A stretch of DNA of 64,000 nt from Gammaproteobacteria bacterium (GCA_018819175.1 JAHJQQ010000028.1:8984-72983); one strand, 5' to 3'. Numbered from the stretch's first letter, positions 17,371 to 26,312 are shown. The notes: a model not told the origin generated them from the sequence alone. Numbers and translations are program-made.

Positions 17371-18429
17371 ATGGCGGCGGTGATGGACGGTGACAAACTG
17401 GCAAACATTTTCCGGCAGGCGACGGCGGCGCACCAACAGCAGAAGTTCCGTGATGCACAGGCCGGGTACACCAAGATCCTCAAATGGATACCGGATCACT
17501 TCGATGTGCTGCATCTGCTCGGGCAGTCGTTTATCGAGGAGGGCCGCCCTTCCCAAGCTGTGCGCTGGCTGCGACAAGCCAGCGCCATTCAGCCGGATAA
17601 TGCCGATGTATGTTATGACCTGGGTCTGGCCTACCGGACTACCGGACAGAACGCGCTAGCAACTCGCGCCTATAACCGCGCCCTTGAGATTGAACCGGAT
17701 CGGCTCAACGCGCATCTGTCGTTGGTGGAAATGAAATTCCCCGGTGAACATTACACCGCCATGCTACGTCAGCTGCACCAACTGCTGAAGCCTGCCACGT
17801 ATCTTGAAATCGGCGTCGAGACCGGGCAATCTATGGCACTTGCCCAGCCCGAGACGCGCTGCATAGGCATCGACCCGGAACCCTGTATCAGCAGCCCGCT
17901 TCCGCCACGCTGCGACATCTTCCCGCAAACAAGCGATAGCTTTTTCGAACAGTCCGACGTACGCAGCCTTCTCGAACAGCAGAACATCGAATTCGCCTTT
18001 ATCGACGGCCTGCATGTCTTCGAAGCGGCATTGCGGGATTTCATGCATGTCGAGGCGTGCGCAGGACAGCATAGCCTGGTCGCCATTCACGACTGCATTC
18101 CGCTGAATACCATCACGTCCGCCCGTGAACGCAGCACCAATTTCTGGAGTGGCGATATCTGGAAGTTGATTCTATGCCTGAAGAAATACCGACCCGATCT
18201 GGCGATTATTAATGTCGCCGCCAAACCCACTGGCCTGGGACTGGTCACGAACCTCGATCCGACAAACCGCACTCTGCAGACGCAGTATGAGCAGATCCTG
18301 CGGGAATATATTCCGATGACGTATGACGCCATCGCCAGCGATGAGCGCAATGCGCTCAACATTATTGCTAACGATATGAAGCCGGTAACCGAGTGGTTAC
18401 GCGAATGGCGCGTGCAGGGCGCATGTTGA
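17371..18429 (+). CDS. TPR protein with class I SAM-dependent methyltransferase domain
   Basis: A 352-aa cytoplasmic protein. The first ~110 residues hold three TPR-like units (HQQQKFRDAQAGYTKILKWIPDHFDVLHLLGQ and two further units with P at the helix ends). Residues ~140-290 look like a class I methyltransferase of the Methyltransf_24 type: glycine motif YLEIGVETGQS, acidic ribose-binding motif CIGIDPEP, and FIDGLHVFEAALRDF, with VAIHDCIP as the later motif. The substrate is unknown. The ATG follows GGAGGCG at good spacing. It has no clear link to nitrogen genes and may be an insertion. Confidence 0.75.
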   Translation: MAAVMDGDKLANIFRQATAAHQQQKFRDAQAGYTKILKWIPDHFDVLHLLGQSFIEEGRPSQAVRWLRQASAIQPDNADVCYDLGLAYRTTGQNALATRAYNRALEIEPDRLNAHLSLVEMKFPGEHYTAMLRQLHQLLKPATYLEIGVETGQSMALAQPETRCIGIDPEPCISSPLPPRCDIFPQTSDSFFEQSDVRSLLEQQNIEFAFIDGLHVFEAALRDFMHVEACAGQHSLVAIHDCIPLNTITSARERSTNFWSGDIWKLILCLKKYRPDLAIINVAAKPTGLGLVTNLDPTNRTLQTQYEQILREYIPMTYDAIASDERNALNIIANDMKPVTEWLREWRVQGAC

Positions 18430-18485
18430 AGAACCCATAAGAGCGTCCTGTTACGCTACTTTTCTGCAACACATTTCAATCATTT

Positions 18486-18730
18486 AAGGAACCTCTGATT
18501 ATTGATCATTACCCATTGGGATGACACAAACGCCCCTCTCCCTAACCCTCTCCCCCGCAAGCGGGGAGAGGGGATAACCCCCTCTCCCGCCGGGGCGGGA
18601 GAGGGTTGGGGAGAGGGTGGCGAAGTTCTTAAATCGAGCATATCTATGTCATGCCATCATGTAATACTCAATAATTCGTCATTGCGGCACAGGCCGGAAT
18701 GACGGTTTAGTAATAAATCAGAGGTTCCTT
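18486..18730. repeat. MITE-like element, copy C (nested repeats)
   Basis: Ends AAGGAACCTCTGATT (18486-18500) and the exact complement (18716-18730). Within it lie the CTCTCCC/GGGAGAGG dyad (18534-18622) and a fragment of the CATTCCGG-type repeat (18678-18704), so other repeat families have inserted into or been captured by the element. Confidence 0.85.
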
Positions 18731-18906
18731 AACGCTAAATATCCTGCGTGACCAACATTTCACTTGATCATCAAGGGCGGTCGCATCGCGATTAGCCAAG
18801 CGCCACGAATAAACCCCCTTTGAAATACGGGTCTACGCGGATTCATGTGGGTGAATAGGCATCCAGAACGGGTCGTGCACTCTGTCAGCGGTGGGAAGAC
18901 GATCAT

Positions 18907-19026
18907 GTAGCCCGGATGAAGCGTAGCGGAATCCGGGAAATACACCTGGGGAGGCAGTGCAGGATATCCTGATCACCACCGCCAGGCGGTGCATCCCCGG
19001 ATTCCGCTACGCTTCATCCGGGCTAC
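18907..19026. repeat. 31-bp perfect inverted repeat (GTAGCCCGGATG family)
   Basis: The arms at 18907-18937 and 18996-19026 are perfect complements over 31 bases (GTAGCCCGGATGAAGC...), with a 58-bp loop. A related element with imperfect arms lies at 50226-50310. The remaining sequence between 18731 and 19308 contains no gene I can support. Confidence 0.8.
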
Positions 19027-19308
19027 GATTGCTCGAAATACCAATACCCAGTATCTCAGGCGTTTTCAATGACTTTTCCTTTGTGCCACGTTTCTTACGT
19101 TGCCCTGCAGCTATTGTATGGGTAAGGTATCGCCTAGGAGGGCGGTGGATACGTATCAATTCATGGATTCAACAGCTCGCCGCGTTTGAAGAATGCCCCA
19201 TCCGCAGTAATCGATGACTTGTACACACTGCTGAATGTTGAGCACCCCGCCCAACCACATCGACATCAGGCGTCCAGATTGCGGCATCGAAGATCAAGGT
19301 AGCGTGTC

Positions 19309-20742
19309 ATGGAATCAGACTTGCAGCATAGGCCAAACAACCGGGTTACCCAATTCTCCCTTGTCGATATACCACCTTCCACCGAAGGCGGTTCGACGTT
19401 TGTCGGTAAAGTCTGCGCGCTTCTCAAGAGCGGTAGCAAGATCGTCTGTGTGACCAAACGCAGTATGGGCAAGGACGCATCCATCCTGGAAACCCTGCGC
19501 GACAGTCTGCCCGGATTCGTCGCTTTGCTGGATCATCACGACTCCTGTGATATTTCTGTTTCGCTTGCCAAGGCGCTATCGCTGGGCTCGGACGATACCG
19601 ATGAAAAGATCCTCCAGAGTCGCTGGCTGAATTTCTCTCAAGCGATCCAGCGCAGCAGCTTGCCTTTTACGCTGATTGTTCCCGAGGCGGACTCACTGAG
19701 TAAATCACGGCTCGATCAGATCAACGAATTTCTGCGCCCACTCAAAGGCCGATTGGTATTGGCGGACTGCGGCGATATTGCAAAACTGTTCGGCGCATCA
19801 GAAGCTGGCCCGAAATCACCGTCATCTGATAATAATGTCTTTCAATTTTCAGATCGCAGCATGGAGCCGGAGGCGGCACTTCACTCCCCATCGGCGTCAC
19901 CGGTTGCAGACAACCGCAGGTTACCGGAGCCACCAATAATCACTGACGAAGTGCTGCCTGATACCAAGCCGGAATCAGTGGCCGATGTACCCCACACTCC
20001 GCGCCGCGCGAACCGAAACAGGAAACCGCTCGGCTGGCTGAGTGCCGGCCTTGGGCTCGGTGTAATGCTGGGCTTCCTGATAGCCAACCTTTCCAACTCT
20101 TATGGGCCTATCGATATCGATCAATGGATCAATGACATTGCTGATGGGTCGCTGATGAAAGGGGCGGATCAATCTGCGTCGCGTAGTGAAACTACGAATG
20201 CACAGTCGCCGGAAAATCACAGCACTGGCACTGTTGGTCATGTTCTACGGAAGGAAAGCAGCACCACCACCGTGACCTTACCAACGGATGCGGTAGATGC
20301 CCCACAAGTGAAACAACCCATTTCATCAACTGACACAGCTGTCGCCAGCACTCCCACAACACCAGTCTCTGAAGAACCTGCCGCGGATCTGGCTGCGCTG
20401 GAAAAAGCACCCGTAACGGACAGCACCCCTGTGGTCGATTCAGATAGTATTGCCGCGCCAACGTCCCCAGTAACCGATGCGGTAGAACAGCCAATTGGTC
20501 CTGAAGTAGCTGACAAAAGAAAAACACAGGAACCGGAACTTGCAGAGATCATCGATCCCGCAGAGCGCGCGCGTCTGGCCAAGGTCTATATATACCGTGC
20601 GGAAAACGAATGGGGCATGAACAACCTGCAGCAGTCTCTCCTGGAGATTGCGAGGGGCCTCGACGTTGATCCCGACAATCAACGGCTACAGGAGCTCCGC
20701 GAGCACGTGTTGGCCGAATTGGATGCACGCAGGGCGCAGTGA
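19309..20742 (+). CDS. Single-pass membrane protein of unknown function with TPR-like C-terminus
   Basis: A 477-aa protein that I do not recognise. The N-terminal ~165 residues form a compact alpha/beta domain that reads like a degenerate P-loop ATPase: STFVGKVCALLKSGSKIVCVT lacks GKT/S, followed by FTLIVPEADSLS, a possible Walker-B-like strand, and RLVLADCGD. Next come a Ser/Pro-rich linker, one membrane helix (about 243-263, GWLSAGLGLGVMLGFLIANL), a long Thr/Ser/Pro/Val-rich low-complexity stretch (about 280-410) and a C-terminal helical TPR-like unit (ERARLAKVYIYRAENEW...). Type II topology with a periplasmic C-terminus is likely. The architecture recalls secretion/pilus accessory proteins, which is inference only. 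Confidence 0.6.
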   Translation: MESDLQHRPNNRVTQFSLVDIPPSTEGGSTFVGKVCALLKSGSKIVCVTKRSMGKDASILETLRDSLPGFVALLDHHDSCDISVSLAKALSLGSDDTDEKILQSRWLNFSQAIQRSSLPFTLIVPEADSLSKSRLDQINEFLRPLKGRLVLADCGDIAKLFGASEAGPKSPSSDNNVFQFSDRSMEPEAALHSPSASPVADNRRLPEPPIITDEVLPDTKPESVADVPHTPRRANRNRKPLGWLSAGLGLGVMLGFLIANLSNSYGPIDIDQWINDIADGSLMKGADQSASRSETTNAQSPENHSTGTVGHVLRKESSTTTVTLPTDAVDAPQVKQPISSTDTAVASTPTTPVSEEPAADLAALEKAPVTDSTPVVDSDSIAAPTSPVTDAVEQPIGPEVADKRKTQEPELAEIIDPAERARLAKVYIYRAENEWGMNNLQQSLLEIARGLDVDPDNQRLQELREHVLAELDARRAQ

Positions 20743-20821
20743 GCAGAAAATAGTGATGTGCGGAATGCTGCCCGGCTGATTCCGCTATACGAGATTGCCA
20801 GCTGCGTTCGAAATGGCGGGT

Positions 20822-20852
20822 AAAAAAACCGGAAGGCTTTGCGCGCTTCCGG
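20822..20852 (-). terminator. Rho-independent terminator of the nitrate transporter operon
   Basis: On the minus strand CCGGAAG (20852-20846) pairs with CTTCCGG (20835-20829) and is followed by seven T residues (20828-20822). It lies 49 bases after the stop of the ATPase gene. Confidence 0.85.
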
Positions 20853-20900
20853 CCAAGCATGACGCCTTGAAACCCCGTGCTGGACTGCGACGGGATATAT

Positions 20901-21791
20901 TCAGGCAACTCTATTACGTTTCTTGAAGGGTTTTATCTCAGCACTGGTTGAATCCGATACCGGCGTCTCCGGCTCCGCATTTTCCTCAGATGGACTCTCC
21001 TTCTCCACCTGCTGGTGGCGCGCATACAGGAACTTAAGCACCTCGGCGCGACAATGGTTGTAATCGGCATTATCGGCCATTTCAACGCGATTGCGCGGAC
21101 GCGGCAGATTGACGTTCAGAATTTGTCCGATGGTTGCGGCCGGCCCGTTGGTCATCATCACTATGCGATCCGACAGCAACACCGCCTCATCGACATCATG
21201 AGTGATCATAATCACGGTGTTGCCGAGATTGGCATGGATTTCCATGACCGAATCCTGCAAATGGGCTCGTGTCAGCGCATCCAATGCACCAAAGGGTTCG
21301 TCCATCAGTAACACCTTGGGTTGCATAGCCAGCGCGCGGGCTATGCCGACACGCTGTTTCATGCCGCCGGATATTTCCGAGGGCAGTTTGTCGCTGGCAT
21401 GTTCCATGTGCACCAGCTCGAGATTGTGCTTAATCCACTCACGCATCTCGGCCTTGCTCTTACTCTTTTTGAATACCTGCTTGACCGCCAGCTCGACATT
21501 CTCGTAGGCAGTCAGCCAGGGCAGCAGCGAATGATTCTGGAACACCACGGCACGTTCCGGACCCGGTTCGGTAACTTCTTTTCCGTCAAGAATGACACCA
21601 CCGGTAGTGGCCTGGTAGAGACCGGCGACAATGTTGAGCACCGTGGATTTTCCGCAGCCGGAATGTCCGATCAAGGAAACGAATTCGCCCTTGGCCATTT
21701 CAAGATTGACATTATCCAGAGCTTTGAAAGGACCTTTGTCGGTGGGAAACTCGATCGACACCTGCGACAGAAGTAGTTGTTGTTCACTCAT
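20901..21791 (-). CDS. nrtD: Nitrate ABC transporter ATP-binding protein
   Basis: A 296-aa cytoplasmic ATPase of the nitrate/sulfonate/taurine importer family. It has Walker A GHSGCGKST, signature SGGMKQRVGIARAL, Walker B VLLMDEPF and the switch His in ITHDVDEAV. It lacks the NrtA-like C-terminal domain found in NrtC, so it is NrtD-like; as the only ATPase in the operon it would form the homodimer. The last ~35 residues (Ser/Glu/Pro-rich, then a Lys/Arg tail) are a non-conserved extension. It is the third gene of nrtA-nrtB-nrtD, 21 bases after nrtB. Confidence 0.9.
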   Translation of the reverse strand: MSEQQLLLSQVSIEFPTDKGPFKALDNVNLEMAKGEFVSLIGHSGCGKSTVLNIVAGLYQATTGGVILDGKEVTEPGPERAVVFQNHSLLPWLTAYENVELAVKQVFKKSKSKAEMREWIKHNLELVHMEHASDKLPSEISGGMKQRVGIARALAMQPKVLLMDEPFGALDALTRAHLQDSVMEIHANLGNTVIMITHDVDEAVLLSDRIVMMTNGPAATIGQILNVNLPRPRNRVEMADNADYNHCRAEVLKFLYARHQQVEKESPSEENAEPETPVSDSTSAEIKPFKKRNRVA

Positions 21792-21812
21792 GCTATTTTC
21801 CTTCGGCAGTGT

Positions 21813-22820
21813 TTAACGGATAACCGCGGTCTTGTCCCAGGATACGCGGCGCTGCAACAGCAGCATCAGCCTGTCCAGCAGGAACCCGAGAAAACCGATC
21901 ACGAATACCGCAACCATGATACGACCCAGCGAATTGGAGCTGCCGTTCTGGAACTCGTCCCAGACGAATTTTCCGAGACCCGGATTCTGCGCCAGCATCT
22001 CGGCCGCGATCAGCACCATCCAGCCGATACCGAGCGACAACCTCAGGCCCGCGAACATCATGGGTATCGAGGACGGCAGCACAATCTTCATCACCTGCGT
22101 CATCCAGCCCAAGCGCAGCACGCGGCTGACATTCAGCAGGTCCTTGTCGATGGTGGCGACGCCGACGGTGGTATTGATGATGGTCGGCCATAGACAACAG
22201 AGTGTCACCGTGATGGCCGAGGTCACGAAGGATTTAGCGAAAAAGGGATCATCACTCACATAAACCGCGCTGACCACCATGGTGACGATCGGCAACCAGG
22301 CCAGGGGGGACACTGGCTTGAAGATCTGGATCAGTGGATTCAAGGCGCTATACAGTGTTGAGCTCAGTCCACAGGCGATACCGACCGGAATAGCGATCAA
22401 TGATGCCAGAATGAAACCGGTGGCGACCGTGATCAGGCTGGTGAAAATCTGATCGACGAAGGTCGGTTTGCCCGTGTAGGGGCGGATCGTCACCTGAGCC
22501 GCCGGATCCGCGGCCAACTTTTCGGCATTGCGTTCCTCCTGACGCGTGTAGAATGCCGCCTCTTTGTCGCGTTCCGCATTGTGCTCATCGATAAGCACCA
22601 TCGCCTGCGACCAGACTTGCGCCGGGCCCGGCATCTGGCCAAGCGAGGTTTCGACGCGCGCGGCAAGGCTGTTCCACACAACCAGAAACAGGGCGAAGGC
22701 CAACAGCGGGGTGGCCAGTGAACGCAGCATGCCTTTGAACATCAGTCGTACCGTTTCGAAGCTATCGGGTAGCACTGGCAACAGTGAAGCTGTCAGCGTC
22801 TTTGTCGTAGCCTGTGTCAT
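21813..22820 (-). CDS. nrtB: Nitrate ABC transporter permease
   Basis: A 335-aa inner-membrane permease of the NrtB/CmpB group. It has a hydrophobic N-terminal helix (about 35-55), a charged periplasmic insertion (about 80-125), then five helices typical of the binding-protein-dependent permease fold. The coupling-helix (EAA-type) region is GWMTQVMKIVLPSSIPMMFAGLRLSLGIGWM. It lies between the binding protein and the ATPase. Confidence 0.9.
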   Translation of the reverse strand: MTQATTKTLTASLLPVLPDSFETVRLMFKGMLRSLATPLLAFALFLVVWNSLAARVETSLGQMPGPAQVWSQAMVLIDEHNAERDKEAAFYTRQEERNAEKLAADPAAQVTIRPYTGKPTFVDQIFTSLITVATGFILASLIAIPVGIACGLSSTLYSALNPLIQIFKPVSPLAWLPIVTMVVSAVYVSDDPFFAKSFVTSAITVTLCCLWPTIINTTVGVATIDKDLLNVSRVLRLGWMTQVMKIVLPSSIPMMFAGLRLSLGIGWMVLIAAEMLAQNPGLGKFVWDEFQNGSSNSLGRIMVAVFVIGFLGFLLDRLMLLLQRRVSWDKTAVIR

Positions 22821-22839
22821 TCTGCTCTCCTCAACCTAA

Positions 22840-22868
22840 GCAGGGTACTGCTGAGAACAGTACCCTGC
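22840..22868 (-). other. Intercistronic 11-bp stem-loop between nrtA and nrtB
   Basis: GCAGGGTACTG and its perfect complement CAGTACCCTGC are separated by a 7-base loop. No T-run follows, so it is unlikely to be a terminator. Hairpins at this place in binding-protein operons commonly protect the 3' end of the upstream message, raising NrtA over NrtB/D. That role is inferred. Confidence 0.7.
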
Positions 22869-22875
22869 GCCAGTA

Positions 22876-24294
22876 TTATTTGACTGTCTCTTCACCCTTC
22901 AGACCGATCTTGAATTTTTTCAGATAGTCGTTGGGCTTGGTGCCGTCATAGGTCACTCCGTCGATGAACTCGGTCTGCGGCGGACGGAATCCGGTTTCGG
23001 TGGCGAAGTCAGGGAAGTCTTCCGCCTTGACCTTGCCTTCGGCGATCAGTTCCTTGGCCGCAGCGGCATAGATATCCGGGCGGTAGACCTTCTTGGCAAT
23101 GTCCATGTACCAGCTGTCAGGCTTGGCATCCGGGATCTGACCCCAGCGGCGCATCTGACTCAGATACCAGACGGCGTCGGAGTAGTAGGGATAGGTTGCG
23201 TTGTAGCGGAAGAACACGTTGAAGTCGGGCACGTCACGTTTATCACCCTTCTCGTATTCAAAGGTACCGGTCATGCTGTTGGCAATGACATCGTAGTCGG
23301 CACCGACATAATTAGGCTTGGACAGAATTTTCACCGCCGCGGGGCGATTCTTGTTGTCCTCGGCGTCCAGCCATTGCGCGGCACGGATCAGCGCCTTGAC
23401 GACCGCCTTATGTGTATTGGGATACTTGTCGGCCCATTCCTGGCTGACACCGAACACCTTCTCCGGATTGTTCTTCCAGATTTCATAGTCGGTGATGACC
23501 GGCACGCCGATGCCTTTGAACACCGCCTGCTGATTCCAGGGCTCACCGACGCAGTAACCATAAATAGTGCCGGCCTCCAGGGTGGATGGCATTTGCGGCG
23601 GCGGTGTTACGGATAACAATGCGTCGGCTTGCAGGGTGCCCGAGGTATCACCCTTCAGTGGTGCGTAATAGCCTGGATTTATCCCGCCGGCCGCCAGCCA
23701 GTAGCGCAGTTCATAATTGTGGGTCGATACCGGGAATACCATGCCCATCTTGAAGGGCTTGCCCTCTTTCTTATATTCGTCGATGACTGGCTTGAGATAA
23801 TCGGCCTTGATCGGGTGCACCGGTTTTCCGTCCTTCATCGGGACGTGCTTCTTCATTTTCTCCCAGACATCGTTCGACACGGTGATGCCATTGCCGTTCA
23901 GATCCATACTGAAGGCGGTGATGATGTTTGCCTGGGTGCCGAAACCAATAGTGGCGCCGAGCGGTTGACCGGCCAGCATATGTGCGCCGTCAAGCTCACC
24001 ATCGATCACGCGATCCAGCAGCACCTTCCAGTTCGCCTGCGCCTCCAGCGTCACATAGAGACCTTCATCCTCGAAATAACGATTTTCGTAGGCAATGGCC
24101 AGGGGTGCCATATCAGTAAGCTTGATGAAGCCGAATTTGAGGTCCTCTTTTTCCAGCGTTGCCGCCTGCGCCATGCGTAAGGATGGCGACATGGAGAATC
24201 CGTTCAGAAGCAGCGCTGCTCCCAGTGCCACTACGGATTTTTTCAGGAACCGACGTCGGGTCGGCGCGGTCGATGGTTGCTTCTTCATGCTCAT
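22876..24294 (-). CDS. nrtA: Nitrate-binding protein of the ABC transporter (Tat-exported)
   Basis: A 472-aa CmpA/NrtA-family periplasmic binding protein. It has a twin-arginine signal (TRRRFLKKSVVALGAALLL, residues 12-30) followed by the mature domain (LKFGFIKLTDMAPLAIAYENRYFEDEGL, LDGAHMLAGQPLGATIGFG, GYCVGEPWNQQAV). The Tat signal distinguishes it from the cytoplasmic nitrate sensor NasS, which shares this fold. A sigma-54 promoter and a NasT-type antitermination leader precede it. ATGs at 24294 and 24288 are alternatives. Confidence 0.95.
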   Translation of the reverse strand: MSMKKQPSTAPTRRRFLKKSVVALGAALLLNGFSMSPSLRMAQAATLEKEDLKFGFIKLTDMAPLAIAYENRYFEDEGLYVTLEAQANWKVLLDRVIDGELDGAHMLAGQPLGATIGFGTQANIITAFSMDLNGNGITVSNDVWEKMKKHVPMKDGKPVHPIKADYLKPVIDEYKKEGKPFKMGMVFPVSTHNYELRYWLAAGGINPGYYAPLKGDTSGTLQADALLSVTPPPQMPSTLEAGTIYGYCVGEPWNQQAVFKGIGVPVITDYEIWKNNPEKVFGVSQEWADKYPNTHKAVVKALIRAAQWLDAEDNKNRPAAVKILSKPNYVGADYDVIANSMTGTFEYEKGDKRDVPDFNVFFRYNATYPYYSDAVWYLSQMRRWGQIPDAKPDSWYMDIAKKVYRPDIYAAAAKELIAEGKVKAEDFPDFATETGFRPPQTEFIDGVTYDGTKPNDYLKKFKIGLKGEETVK

Positions 24295-24315
24295 GCATTA
24301 CTCCGTCTTTGGGCC

Positions 24316-24398
24316 AAAAAAAACGCCCACGCGCACAGAACGATTGTCTGTGTACATGGACGCCGTTGTCCGTTGGCCGGGGTTTGTCTGTCCCGGCC
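24316..24398 (-). promoter_or_regulatory. ANTAR (NasT)-responsive antitermination leader of nrtA
   Basis: Read on the minus strand: a GC-rich hairpin P1 (GGCCGGG 24398-24392 with CCCGGCC 24381-24375; loop begins ACAG, so A1 and G4), then P2 (GGAC 24371-24368, hexaloop AACGGC, GTCC 24361-24358), then a terminator hairpin 24362-24324 followed by eight T residues (24323-24316). The 3' arm of P2 is the start of the terminator's 5' arm, so P2 and the terminator exclude each other. Paired hairpins with A1/G4 loops are the established RNA target of ANTAR proteins. The P1 loop here is larger than six bases. Confidence 0.8.
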
Positions 24399-24446
24399 GA
24401 GGTCTATGACCCGCCATTGGGCCTGCCTCTACATGCTTAGCCCTAG

Positions 24447-24462
24447 AGCAGAATGCGTGCCA
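24447..24462 (-). promoter_or_regulatory. Sigma-54 promoter of nrtA
   Basis: Minus strand TGGCACGCATTCTGCT has a perfect -24 element, and GG and GC are separated by exactly 10 bases. The start would be near 24436, giving a leader of about 140 bases that contains the antitermination structure. Confidence 0.8.
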
Positions 24463-24524
24463 GGAAATAAATTCTATGTATGAGAGTCAGTTAGTAAAAT
24501 GACGGGAATAGACGAGAGTCCGGA

Positions 24525-24541
24525 CGCACCAGTATTGTGCG
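24525..24541. promoter_or_regulatory. NtrC-binding-site-like palindrome upstream of nrtA
   Basis: GCAC-N7-GTGC (GCACCAGTATTGTGC) matches the half-site pattern and spacing of NtrC sites (GCAC-N7-GTGC). It lies about 65 bases upstream of the -24 element, a normal enhancer position. Confidence 0.65.
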
Positions 24542-24626
24542 CGCCATGCACTCTTCGGAGACATATTCAGTACGCTAGGAACAGGAAACAAATAACCTGG
24601 AATAAATATTACCGTTTCACCCACTA

Positions 24627-24854
24627 ATGTTGTGCACAGGATCGGACGCACACATCATGGCCGGCGAATTTGGTAGCAACGCTATAATGCTTAACAAATC
24701 TCTTCGCTGTCGGATGATCCCATTCGGAGCCGTAGTCAGCACCACCCGCAAAGCTCTGGCCAGGCGCCTTGCTTGAATTAGGATTACCGGGGTATTCCAA
24801 CAAATAATCGTAACCGGTCAGGGTGCCTAACGGCAGATCGGCACCAAGCGCCGA
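24627..24854 (-). other. Open stretch without start codon, possible gene remnant
   Basis: Between the globin gene and the nrtA promoter, the minus strand is open for 76 codons between two stops. It reads with protein-like composition (YDYLLEYPGNP, FAGGADYGSEWDHPTAKRF, HDVCVRSCAQH) but has no ATG/GTG start ahead of most of it. It may be the tail of a decayed gene or chance. I recognise no family. Confidence 0.25.
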
Positions 24855-24882
24855 TCAATACCGTTCGGACTATGATCAGGTT

Positions 24883-25305
24883 TCAGGCCGCTGCCTCTGC
24901 AGCAGCAGATTTCATGGTCCCGGCTAGTACGCCATAGACTGTTACCCAGGCCTCTTTGCAGGCCGGCGTGAACACGGACCCCAGCCCCTTCTCGAGGGTC
25001 CAGATCAGCGCTGTTCCGACCGTGTCGTAATGTTTATCTTCAACGCCATAGGCAACATGCCGCCGGCCCAGATCCTGTACCGCGGGCACAATGACATCCA
25101 ATTTATCCAGCCCATTGACCGCTGTGTTGATCATGGCGGTCAGCTTGCGTCCCTGTTCCTGCATATTGCCCTTGAACATGGGCTTCAGTGCCGGATCAAG
25201 TTCGAACAATTTTCCATAAAACAATTCGGCGGCCTGGTCCCTGATGGGAACCACCATTGCCCAGCTCTCTTTCACGAGTACCAATTGTTCAGGTGTCATC
25301 TGCAT
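24883..25305 (-). CDS. Single-domain globin (bacterial haemoglobin)
   Basis: A 140-aa cytoplasmic globin of the Vitreoscilla-haemoglobin/flavohaemoglobin-like (M) type, without a reductase domain. The E-helix and F-helix regions are visible (LTAMINTAVNGLDKLDVIVPAVQDLGRRHVAYGVEDKHYDTVGTAL). The His in RRHVAYGV is the expected proximal ligand, and residues FYGKLFELDP mark the B/C helices. Such globins bind O2 and NO and often act in NO detoxification. It is the last gene of the five-gene electron-transfer operon, 27 bases after the cytochrome, so protection against NO made during nitrate/nitrite metabolism is a fair inference. Confidence 0.85.
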   Translation of the reverse strand: MQMTPEQLVLVKESWAMVVPIRDQAAELFYGKLFELDPALKPMFKGNMQEQGRKLTAMINTAVNGLDKLDVIVPAVQDLGRRHVAYGVEDKHYDTVGTALIWTLEKGLGSVFTPACKEAWVTVYGVLAGTMKSAAAEAAA

Positions 25306-25332
25306 ATCTCCTGTTATAAAAAATCAAATGTT

Positions 25333-25725
25333 TTATTTGCTCGCCGTCACCATGTAGCGCACGGCCAGCTCGACAGCCACATCATCGAGATTCGGACGAC
25401 CACCGCGCGCGGGCATTTCCGTTCCCGTGGGTCCCGCATAGCCGTTCATGGCATGCTCATACAGAACAGGCAGCCCCTGTTCGATACGCGGTTGCCAGGC
25501 CACACGATCGCCAATGCGTGGCGCGCCTGCCAGCCCCGTGCCGTGGCAAGCCTGACAATTCTCCAGCCAGACGGCACGACCGAGTTTGAGCTCTGCTGCC
25601 TCGAATTCAGGAAACCCATCCTCCGATTCCTCCACGCAACCGGCCATACATGCCAGCATGACTGCCAGACTAATGGCCGATGCAGAGCTCGCAACACCTA
25701 TCCTGTTTCGATAACCCGCGGGCAT
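25333..25725 (-). CDS. Monohaem c-type cytochrome, c5-like, probable lipoprotein
   Basis: A 130-aa exported cytochrome. The signal ends in a lipobox-like ACMAGC (Cys about residue 30), so the protein is probably lipid-anchored on the periplasmic side. The single haem site is CQACHGTG near residue 58, and the sixth ligand is probably the Met in GTEMPARGG, in the arrangement of cytochrome c5 proteins (TGLAGAPRIGD between). It follows the Tll0287-like gene by 17 bases and would act as a one-electron shuttle in the chain encoded by the operon. Confidence 0.85.
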   Translation of the reverse strand: MPAGYRNRIGVASSASAISLAVMLACMAGCVEESEDGFPEFEAAELKLGRAVWLENCQACHGTGLAGAPRIGDRVAWQPRIEQGLPVLYEHAMNGYAGPTGTEMPARGGRPNLDDVAVELAVRYMVTASK

Positions 25726-25742
25726 AGTCAGTCGCTATTTCC

Positions 25743-26312
25743 TTAGAGTGGGATACGGATAATGACGCCACCCATGACCTCGCCCATTTTGAAATCGGTA
25801 CGTGGACTGTCCTTATGGTCGTTATGGCAACTGATACAGGCTTGCGCCACGGCCACGTCCGGATAGACCGCTGTGAAATATTGAGTGCCCGCCAGTACTT
25901 CTTCGGTGTAATAGTTCTTGCCGGGATTGTCAGCGATGAATTTGAGGCCCGTCTTCTCGGCCTCGGTGCGCGGCTCGTTCTGTTTGTTGATCGGCCAGAG
26001 TGATAACAGCGAATAGCTGAACTTCGCGCCCTTCTCGGCCACCATCTCCGAGCCATAGCGGAACATCTGCGCCGGCAACACCAGGCCCTTCTCGTCTTTC
26101 CAGTGTTCGCTGGCCTTGATCACCTTTTCCTCGTTCTGCAGACGATTGATGATCAGCCGGGTATAGACCGTTCGGTCCGCCTCCATAACCGAATGCAACG
26201 CATCCGACATGGCTTGCGGGGTGATACCTCCTCCACCTGTTTCCGCACCACAACCTGCCAATAGGGCGATTGCGCCAAGTGCGCTTACTGCTTTAGGAGA
26301 AATTTTCATCAT
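25743..26312 (-). CDS. DUF3365 / Tll0287-like haem-binding lipoprotein
   Basis: A 189-aa exported protein with lipobox LLAGC (Cys about residue 21). The mature part matches the Tll0287-like domain (DUF3365), a PAS-like periplasmic fold with one covalently bound haem. The haem site CISCHND is near residue 162, preceded by the family motifs KNYYTEEVL and YFTAVYPDVAVAQAC. The first ATG overlaps the stop of the multihaem gene (ATGATGA), implying translational coupling. A redox or ligand-sensing role in the periplasm is likely. The partner is presumably the multihaem protein. Confidence 0.85.
   Translation of the reverse strand: MMKISPKAVSALGAIALLAGCGAETGGGGITPQAMSDALHSVMEADRTVYTRLIINRLQNEEKVIKASEHWKDEKGLVLPAQMFRYGSEMVAEKGAKFSYSLLSLWPINKQNEPRTEAEKTGLKFIADNPGKNYYTEEVLAGTQYFTAVYPDVAVAQACISCHNDHKDSPRTDFKMGEVMGGVIIRIPL

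Noticed and set aside
18957..19217. 86-codon plus-strand frame in the gap before 19309
   Set aside because: Its first third is one arm of the 31-bp inverted repeat, there is no Shine-Dalgarno, and the sequence shows no similarity I recognise.
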